In this document: positions 58,452 to 64,000 of the stretch, piece after piece
Layout: each line of letters starts with the position of its first letter
Numbering within the stretch: the stretch's first letter is position 1
Assembly (NCBI RefSeq): GCF_014268505.2
Contig: NZ_JABWQP020000013.1
Location: 62,001-126,000, forward strand
Origin: Pseudomonas khorasanensis
Lineage (GTDB): Bacteria; Pseudomonadota; Gammaproteobacteria; Pseudomonadales; Pseudomonadaceae
Direction of reading: 5' to 3'
Length of the DNA: 64,000 nt
Position numbers and translations under genes: made by a program
The notes under the pieces: generated by a model
The model's database searches: none
What the model was told of the DNA's origin: nothing
What the model saw: only the letters and a program-made list of their open reading frames with translations

Positions 58452-59756
58452 CTAGCGCTGATGCACCAGCGCACCCGCCGCATAGGTCTGCGCCACGGTC
58501 CGGTCATCCCCCAGCGTCATCAACACGAACAACGTCTCGGCAATGTTATTGGCCTGTTTCAAGCGGTAGCTGAGCAGCGGCGTGGCGTTGTAATCCAGCA
58601 CCAGAAAGTCGGCGTCGCTGCCCGGTTGCAGGTTGCCGATGCGGTCTTCCAGGCGCAGAGCCCGCGCGCCGCCTAGTGTCGCCAGGTACAACGATTTGAA
58701 CGGGCTCAGCCGCGCGCCCTGCAACTGCATCACTTTGTAGGCTTCGTTCAGCGTTTGCAGCAGCGAGAAACTGGTACCGCCGCCGACGTCCGTGCCCAGG
58801 CCGACATTCATCTTGTGCTTCTCGGCCATCGGTAGGTTGAACAGCCCGCTGCCGAGGAACAGGTTCGACGTCGGGCAGAACGAAACGGCCGAGCCGGTTT
58901 GCGCCAGTCGCGCACATTCGTCATCGCACAAATGCACGCCGTGGGCGAACACCGAGCGCTCGCCGAGCAACTGATAGTGATCGTAAACATCCAGGTAGCC
59001 CTTGCGCTCCGGGAACAGTGCCTTGACCCACTCGATTTCCTTGAGGTTTTCGCTGATGTGGGTCTGCATGTACAGATCCGGGTATTCCTTGAGCAACTGT
59101 CCCGCCAGCGCAAGCTGTTCCGGGGTGCTGGTCGGTGCGAAGCGCGGGGTGACCGCGTAGTGCAGACGGCCCTTGCCGTGCCAGCGTTCGATCAGCGCCT
59201 TGCTCTCGGCGTAGCTCGACTCGGCAGTGTCGGTCAGGTAGTCCGGGGCATTGCGGTCCATCATCACCTTGCCGGCGATCATGCGCAGATCGAGTTTCTC
59301 AGCCGCTTCGAAAAACGAGTTCACCGACTGCGGGTGAACGCTGCCGAACACCAGCGCCGTGGTGGTGCCGTTGCGCAGCAGCTCCTTGATAAAGATATCG
59401 GCGACTTCATCGGCGTGGGCTTTGTCGCCAAACTGGCTTTCGCACGGAAAGGTGTAAGTGTTCAGCCAGTCGAGCAGTTGCTCGCCGTAAGCACCGACCA
59501 TGCCGGTTTGCGGCAGGTGAATATGGGTGTCGATGAAGCCCGGGGTAATCAGCGCATCCTGATAATGATTGATCTCGATATCTGCCGGCAGGGTCGGCAA
59601 CAGTTCGCTGGCGTGGCCGAGCGCGCTGATCTTGCCGTCGTCGACCACCAGCAGACCGTCCTCGAAATATTCATAAGAGGCTTCGATCCCGACTTCGGCG
59701 GGGTCGGCGATGCTGTGCAGGATGGCGGCGCGGTAGGCTTTGCGAGTCAGAGGCAT
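58452..59756 (-). CDS. guaD: Guanine deaminase
   Basis: Deaminates guanine to xanthine; 434 residues of the amidohydrolase superfamily. Zn ligands are in PGFIDTHIHLPQTG (two His), TVYAL-type MQTHISEN, FAHGVHLCDDE and GLGTDVGGGTSFS (Asp). The substrate region YGEQLLDWLNTYTFPCE is typical of GuaD. It is the last gene of the xdhA-xdhB-xdhC-guaD set, 13 bases after xdhC, and its product feeds the dehydrogenase encoded upstream. Confidence 0.95.
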   Translation of the reverse strand: MPLTRKAYRAAILHSIADPAEVGIEASYEYFEDGLLVVDDGKISALGHASELLPTLPADIEINHYQDALITPGFIDTHIHLPQTGMVGAYGEQLLDWLNTYTFPCESQFGDKAHADEVADIFIKELLRNGTTTALVFGSVHPQSVNSFFEAAEKLDLRMIAGKVMMDRNAPDYLTDTAESSYAESKALIERWHGKGRLHYAVTPRFAPTSTPEQLALAGQLLKEYPDLYMQTHISENLKEIEWVKALFPERKGYLDVYDHYQLLGERSVFAHGVHLCDDECARLAQTGSAVSFCPTSNLFLGSGLFNLPMAEKHKMNVGLGTDVGGGTSFSLLQTLNEAYKVMQLQGARLSPFKSLYLATLGGARALRLEDRIGNLQPGSDADFLVLDYNATPLLSYRLKQANNIAETLFVLMTLGDDRTVAQTYAAGALVHQR

Positions 59757-59769
59757 GACGGTTCTCTAA

Positions 59770-60627
59770 TCAGTTTGAGGCTTTGAGTTGGGTGGCCGGA
59801 CTGCGGCGCGAGGCGGGCAGCAGTTTGGCAATCGGTTCGGCGCTGGCAGTGCGCTGGCCGAAACTGGCGTTGTAGGTGGCGATGATTTCGCCGGCGATGG
59901 AAATGGCGATTTCCACGGGCAGCTTGCCTTTGACTTCGCCGATGCCCATCGGGCAACGCATGCGCTGAACGACGCTGGCGTCGAAACCGCGATCACGCAG
60001 TCGGTGCTCGAATTTGGCGCGTTTTGTTTTCGAGCCGATCAGGCCGAACCAGGTGAAGTCGTTACGCTTGAGAATCGCGGCGGTCAGCTCCAGATCGAGC
60101 TGATGGTTATGGGTCATGACGATGCAATAGCTGCCGGCGGGCAAGTCATCGACTTCATCCACAGGCTCTTCGGCAATAATTTTACGCACACCATGGGGGA
60201 TGTGTTCGGGGAACTCGGCTTCGCGCGAGTCGATCCAGCGCACCCGGCAGGGCAGGCTGGCCAGCAGCGGCACCAGGGCGCGACCGACATGGCCGGCGCC
60301 GAATACGGCGATGTGCGCTTGCACCTGGCCCATCGGTTCAAACAGCAGCACCGTGGCGCCGCCGCAGCACTGGCCAAGACTGGCGCCGAGGCTAAAACGC
60401 TCCAGATGCGTGTCCTGCCGGCCACTGGCGAGCATGTCGCGGGCGATCTGCATGGCTTTGAATTCCAGATGCCCGCCACCAATGGTGTCGAAGAGCCGAT
60501 TGGCGCTGACGACCATTTTCGAGCCGGCGTTGCGGGGCGTCGAGCCGAGTTCTTCGATGATCGTCACCAGCACACAGGGCTCGCCCTGGTTCTGCAGGTC
60601 GGCGAGGGCGTCGATCCAGTTGTACAT
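59770..60627 (-). CDS. xdhC: Xanthine dehydrogenase accessory protein XdhC
   Basis: A 285-residue chaperone that binds molybdenum cofactor, helps its sulfuration and inserts it into XdhB. N-terminal XdhC/CoxI domain with VTIIEELGSTPRNAGSKMVV and GASLGQCCGGATVLLFE; C-terminal Rossmann domain with FGAGHVGRALVPLLASL and VMTHNHQLDLELTAAIL. The ATG at 60627 has GAGGTG five bases upstream; a GTG at 60633 is the alternative. A REP pair separates it from xdhB. Confidence 0.94.
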   Translation of the reverse strand: MYNWIDALADLQNQGEPCVLVTIIEELGSTPRNAGSKMVVSANRLFDTIGGGHLEFKAMQIARDMLASGRQDTHLERFSLGASLGQCCGGATVLLFEPMGQVQAHIAVFGAGHVGRALVPLLASLPCRVRWIDSREAEFPEHIPHGVRKIIAEEPVDEVDDLPAGSYCIVMTHNHQLDLELTAAILKRNDFTWFGLIGSKTKRAKFEHRLRDRGFDASVVQRMRCPMGIGEVKGKLPVEIAISIAGEIIATYNASFGQRTASAEPIAKLLPASRRSPATQLKASN

Positions 60628-60663
60628 GTTCACCTCGACATCTTCGTTGTCTGTTCGGACCTC

Positions 60664-60728
60664 TTCGCGAGCAAGCTCGCTCCCACATTGGCAATGCGTA
60701 CCCCTGTGGGAGCGAGCCTGCTCGCGAA
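60664..60728. repeat. REP pair (type A) between xdhB and xdhC
   Basis: Reverse and forward type-A REP cores about 20 bases apart inside the xdh operon, leaving about 36 bases to the xdhC start. Confidence 0.9.
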
Positions 60729-60744
60729 TGGCCGCGCCTCGGTC

Positions 60745-63144
60745 CTAGAGCGGAGCCAATTCGGTTTCAGCTTCCACGGCTTTCACCGCTTTAAGCTGGC
60801 GCATCTGCTCACATCCCCACAACACCCGCTCCGGCGTGGCCGGCGCATCGATCTTCGGCTGATGTTGGTAATCGCCCAGGCTCGCCACCGCATCCTTGAT
60901 CGCGCACCACGCCGCGATGCCCAGCATGAACGGCGGCTCACCGACTGCCTTGGAATGGAACACCGTGTCTTCCGGGTTCTTGCGGTTTTCAACCAGCTTC
61001 ACTCGCAAGTCCAGCGGCATGTCCGCCACGGCCGGGATCTTGTAGCTGGCCGGGCCGTTGGTCATCAGCTTGCCTTTGTTGTTCCAGACCAGTTCTTCCA
61101 TGGTCAGCCAGCCCATGCCCTGCACGAAACCGCCCTCGACCTGACCGATGTCGATGGACGGGTTCAGCGAGGCGCCGACGTCATGCAGGATGTCGGTGCG
61201 CAGCATCTTGTATTCACCGGTCAAGGTGTCGACGATCACTTCGCAGCACGCCGCACCGAAGGCGAAATAATAGAACGGCCGGCCACGGGCCTGACTGCGG
61301 TCGTAGTAGATTTTCGGGGTCTTGTAGAACCCGGTGCTCGACAGCGAGACCTGATTGAAATACGCCTGCTGGACCAGCGTTTCGAACGTCAGGATCTGCT
61401 CGCGGACGCGCACATGACCATTGCGGAATTCGACGTCTTCTTCGCTGACCTTGTAATGCCGCGCGGCGAACTCGACCAGACGTTGCTTGATGGTCTGCGC
61501 CGCGTTCTGCGCCGCCTTGCCGTTCAAATCCGCACCGCTGGACGCCGCCGTTGGCGAGGTGTTTGGCACCTTGTCGGTATTGGTCGCGGTGATCTGCACG
61601 CGGTCGATTTCAACCTGGAACACTTCAGCCACGACCTGCGCGACTTTGGTGTTCAGGCCCTGGCCCATTTCGGTGCCGCCATGGTTCAGGTGAATACTGC
61701 CGTCGGTGTAGATATGGATCAGCGCGCCGGCCTGATTGAGGAAACTGGCGGTGAAGGAAATGCCGAATTTCACCGGGGTCAGCGCCAGGCCTTTTTTAAG
61801 GATCGGGCTGTTGGCGTTGTAGCGGCGGATCGCTTCGCGACGCTCGGCGTACTGGCTGCTTTCTTCCAGTTCGGCGGTCATCTCCTCGAGCATGTTGTGC
61901 TCGACGGTCTGGTAATAATGGGTGACGTTGCGCTCGGTCTTGCCGTAATAGTTGGCCTTGCGCACCGCCAGCGGATCGAGTTTGAGGTGGCGCGCAATCG
62001 CGTCCATCACTTCCTCGATCGCAACCATGCCTTGCGGGCCTCCGAAGCCACGGTAAGCAGTGTTCGACGCGGTGTTGGTCTTGCAGCGGTGACCGTTGAT
62101 GGTCGCATCGCCCAGGTAATACGAGTTGTCCGAATGGAACATCGCCCGGTCAACAATCGACGCGGACAAGTCCGGCGAGCAGCCGCAGTTGCCGGCCAGG
62201 TCCATGTTGATCCCGTGCAGGCGCCCGGTGCTGTCGAAGCCGACGTCGTACTCGACGTAGAACGGATGGCGCTTGCCGGTCATCAGCATGTCTTCGACGC
62301 GCGGCAAGCGCATCTTGGTCGGCTGGCCGGTGAGGTGCGCAACCACCGCGCACAGGCACGCCGGGCTGGCGGCCTGGGTTTCCTTGCCACCGAAACCACC
62401 GCCCATGCGCCGCATATCAACGACGATCTTGTTCATCGACACGTCGAGGACTTCGGCGACCAGTTTCTGCACTTCAGTGGGATTCTGCGTCGAGCAGTAG
62501 ACGATCATGCCGCCGTCTTCGGTCGGCATCACCGAGGAGATTTGCGTCTCCAGATAAAAGTGTTCCTGACCGCCGATGTGCAGCGTGCCCTGAATGCGGT
62601 GCTCGGCAGTCGCCAGCGCCGACACCGAATCGCCGCGCTGATGGGTGTGGCTGTCGAGCACGAAGTGGCGTTTGCGCAAGGCTTCGACAACATCCAGCAC
62701 AGGTTCGAGGTCTTCGTATTCGATGATGGCCGCCATCGCGGCTTTGCGTGCGGTTTCCAGGTCTTTCGCGGCGACCGCCAGAACGGGTTGACCCACAAAC
62801 TGCACGTCGTCGATGGCCAACAGCGGATCGCCGGGCATCAGTGGGCCGATGTCTTTCAGGCCCGGCACGTCTTCGTGGGTGATGACGATACGCACGCCTT
62901 CAAAGGCATAGCAGGGCTGGGTGTCGATGCTGAGGATTTTCGCGTGGGCGCGGTCCGACAGACGCGCGTAGAGGTGCAGCTGGTTAGGGAATTCCAGGCG
63001 ATCATCGATGTACTGCGCTTCACCGGACACATGCTTGGCGGCACTGTCGTGCTTGACGCTGCGGCCGACACCGGTGGTCAGGTCCTGAGCGAACAATTCA
63101 GCCAGTTCAGCCTGGGTCTTTTCTACGGCGTGATGGTTAGACAT
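60745..63144 (-). CDS. xdhB: Xanthine dehydrogenase, molybdopterin-binding subunit
   Basis: The 799-residue large subunit that hydroxylates hypoxanthine and xanthine to urate. It begins with the aldehyde-oxidase/xanthine-dehydrogenase a/b hammerhead domain (GEAQYIDDRLEFPNQLHLYARLSD). Mo-cofactor motifs are MGGGFGGKETQ near residue 258, NTAYRGFGGPQG near 360 and NHGGTEMGQGLNTK near 490; the catalytic Glu is in KAVGEPPFMLG near the C-terminus. Its start overlaps the end of xdhA by eight bases. Confidence 0.96.
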   Translation of the reverse strand: MSNHHAVEKTQAELAELFAQDLTTGVGRSVKHDSAAKHVSGEAQYIDDRLEFPNQLHLYARLSDRAHAKILSIDTQPCYAFEGVRIVITHEDVPGLKDIGPLMPGDPLLAIDDVQFVGQPVLAVAAKDLETARKAAMAAIIEYEDLEPVLDVVEALRKRHFVLDSHTHQRGDSVSALATAEHRIQGTLHIGGQEHFYLETQISSVMPTEDGGMIVYCSTQNPTEVQKLVAEVLDVSMNKIVVDMRRMGGGFGGKETQAASPACLCAVVAHLTGQPTKMRLPRVEDMLMTGKRHPFYVEYDVGFDSTGRLHGINMDLAGNCGCSPDLSASIVDRAMFHSDNSYYLGDATINGHRCKTNTASNTAYRGFGGPQGMVAIEEVMDAIARHLKLDPLAVRKANYYGKTERNVTHYYQTVEHNMLEEMTAELEESSQYAERREAIRRYNANSPILKKGLALTPVKFGISFTASFLNQAGALIHIYTDGSIHLNHGGTEMGQGLNTKVAQVVAEVFQVEIDRVQITATNTDKVPNTSPTAASSGADLNGKAAQNAAQTIKQRLVEFAARHYKVSEEDVEFRNGHVRVREQILTFETLVQQAYFNQVSLSSTGFYKTPKIYYDRSQARGRPFYYFAFGAACCEVIVDTLTGEYKMLRTDILHDVGASLNPSIDIGQVEGGFVQGMGWLTMEELVWNNKGKLMTNGPASYKIPAVADMPLDLRVKLVENRKNPEDTVFHSKAVGEPPFMLGIAAWCAIKDAVASLGDYQHQPKIDAPATPERVLWGCEQMRQLKAVKAVEAETELAPL

Positions 63145-64000
63145 ATGCGGTCACCCGAGTCTCGATGTGCGGTGTTTGCAGTTCGATGAAATATTTGCGC
63201 AGCAGGTTTTGCGCGCTGAGCAGGCGATATTCCTTGCTGGCACGGAAGTCCGAGAGCGGCGTGAAGTCTTCAGCCAGCGCGGCGCAGGCGCGTTCGATCA
63301 CGGCATTGTTGAACGGTTGCCCGAGCAAGACCGCTTCGCAATGGGCGGCGCGTTTCGGGATCGCCGCCATACCGCCGAACGCCACGCGCGCGTCGGTGAT
63401 CACCGCGTTTTCCACGCGCAGGTTGAACGCGGCGCAAACGGCGGAGATGTCGTCGTCCAGCCGCTTCGACACTTTATAAGCGCGGAACAACTGCTCGGCG
63501 CTGGCACGCGGGACGATGATCTTCTCGATGAATTCGCTTTCCTGCCGCGCCGTGACGCGGTAATCGATGAAGTAATCTTCCAGATTCAAGGTGCGGCGGG
63601 TGTCGCCTTTGCACAGCACAATCCGCGCGCCGAGGGCGATCAGCAGCGGTGGCGAGTCACCGATAGGCGAGGCGTTGCCGATGTTGCCGCCCAGGGTGCC
63701 CTGATTGCGGATCTGCAGGGAGGCGAAACGGTGCAGCAGTTCGCCAAAGTCCGGGTATTCGGCGTTCAACGCTTCGTAGCAGTCGGAAAGGGCGGTGGCG
63801 GCGCCGATTTCGATGCGATCTTCGAAGGTTTCGATGCGTTTCATTTCGGCAACGTTGCCGACATAGATCATCACCGGCAGGGTGCGGTGGAACTGCGTGA
63901 CTTCCAGCGCCAGATCGGTGCCGCCGGCCAGCAGGCGGGCTTGCGGATAAGCATCGTAGAGGTCGGCCAGATCGGCGACGGTCAGCGGCACCAGACAGCG
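63137..64000 (-). CDS. xdhA: Xanthine dehydrogenase, FAD-binding subunit (partial; start beyond the window)
   Basis: The last 287 residues of the small subunit; the frame stays open to the right edge. Visible are the FAD domain motifs LLAGGTDLALEVTQ, SLQIRNQGTLGGNIGNASPIGDSPP and RRTLNLEDYFIDYR, plus the C-terminal CO-dehydrogenase-flavoprotein-like domain (VAFGGMAAIPKRA, SDFRASKEYRLLSAQNLL). The N-terminal [2Fe-2S] domains should be outside. The stop overlaps the xdhB start, so the two are translationally coupled. Confidence 0.93.
   Translation of the reverse strand, partial: RCLVPLTVADLADLYDAYPQARLLAGGTDLALEVTQFHRTLPVMIYVGNVAEMKRIETFEDRIEIGAATALSDCYEALNAEYPDFGELLHRFASLQIRNQGTLGGNIGNASPIGDSPPLLIALGARIVLCKGDTRRTLNLEDYFIDYRVTARQESEFIEKIIVPRASAEQLFRAYKVSKRLDDDISAVCAAFNLRVENAVITDARVAFGGMAAIPKRAAHCEAVLLGQPFNNAVIERACAALAEDFTPLSDFRASKEYRLLSAQNLLRKYFIELQTPHIETRVTAYV

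Noticed and set aside
3491..60728. Recurring 23-base repeats as a possible CRISPR array
   Set aside because: Copies are palindromic, in inverted pairs, kilobases apart and unevenly spaced, with no cas genes. They are REP elements.
59788..63189. A 1133-codon open frame on the plus strand
   Set aside because: It lies antisense to guaD's neighbour xdhC and to xdhB, both of which carry clear enzyme motifs. Long antisense frames are expected in GC-rich codon-biased DNA, and the translation is a His/Gln/Arg-rich shadow with no motif.

Overview
The window is chromosomal DNA of a fluorescent-group Pseudomonas. The main evidence is the gene order ppsR-ppsA, esterase, rraA, cmaX-like, crfX, cmpX, sigX, oprF, cobA, nasA, nirD, nirB, together with a prpR-prpB-prpC-acnD-prpF-prpD propionate operon and many copies of the fluorescens-type REP repeat (core GTGGGAGCGAGCCTGCTCGC). 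Coding density is high, the DNA is GC-rich, and no tRNA or rRNA gene was seen.

Layout. 1-720: an AT-richer stretch with the tail of an unknown acidic protein and decayed fragments, including a ParB-like nuclease gene with an internal stop. 0.9-3.5 kb: HAD phosphatase, SDR oxidoreductase and divergent LysR regulator. 3.6-5.9 kb: hydantoin/allantoin-type racemase and NCS1 permease. 6.5-9.5 kb: cysH, thrH, pabB. 9.8-12.9 kb: a three-gene set (ATP-grasp ligase-like, inactive transglutaminase with membrane helices, periplasmic retropepsin-like protease). 13.2-23 kb: the methylcitrate (propionate) operon, interrupted between prpF and prpD by an IS110-family element. 23-25.4 kb: EamA exporter and divergent MocR regulator. 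25.5-34.8 kb: PEP synthase pair, then the cell-envelope stress cluster ending in sigX-oprF. 34.9-46.6 kb: nitrate assimilation (nirB-nirD-nasA-cobA, narK plus a phosphatase/kinase fusion, nasS-nasT). 46.8-55.8 kb: pyrD, rmf, rlmL, a GGDEF protein, dacB, yggL. 56-64 kb: BenE-type transporter, GntR regulator and the purine-catabolic operon xdhA-xdhB-xdhC-guaD, which runs off the right edge.

Two regulatory or mobile systems can be read in detail. (1) The IS110 element can be placed to the base: it sits between two CT dinucleotides inside a REP palindrome. Its 240-base leading non-coding region carries segments that match the left target plus core, the right target (as complement) and the right end plus core, as expected for a bridge RNA programmed to a REP sequence. 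(2) All three nitrate transcription units have a sigma-54 type -24/-12 promoter. The nirB and narK leaders each carry tandem hexaloop hairpins with A1 and G4, followed by an intrinsic terminator. This is the known target architecture for an ANTAR antiterminator, and that protein (NasT) is encoded in the same cluster with its partner NasS.

Functionally, the purine genes (guaD, xdhABC), the GntR regulator and the distant racemase/NCS1 pair may belong together, because similar TGTRTACA palindromes lie before the regulator and before the NCS1 gene. Products and pathways are assigned from recognised motifs and gene order only; no database search was possible.
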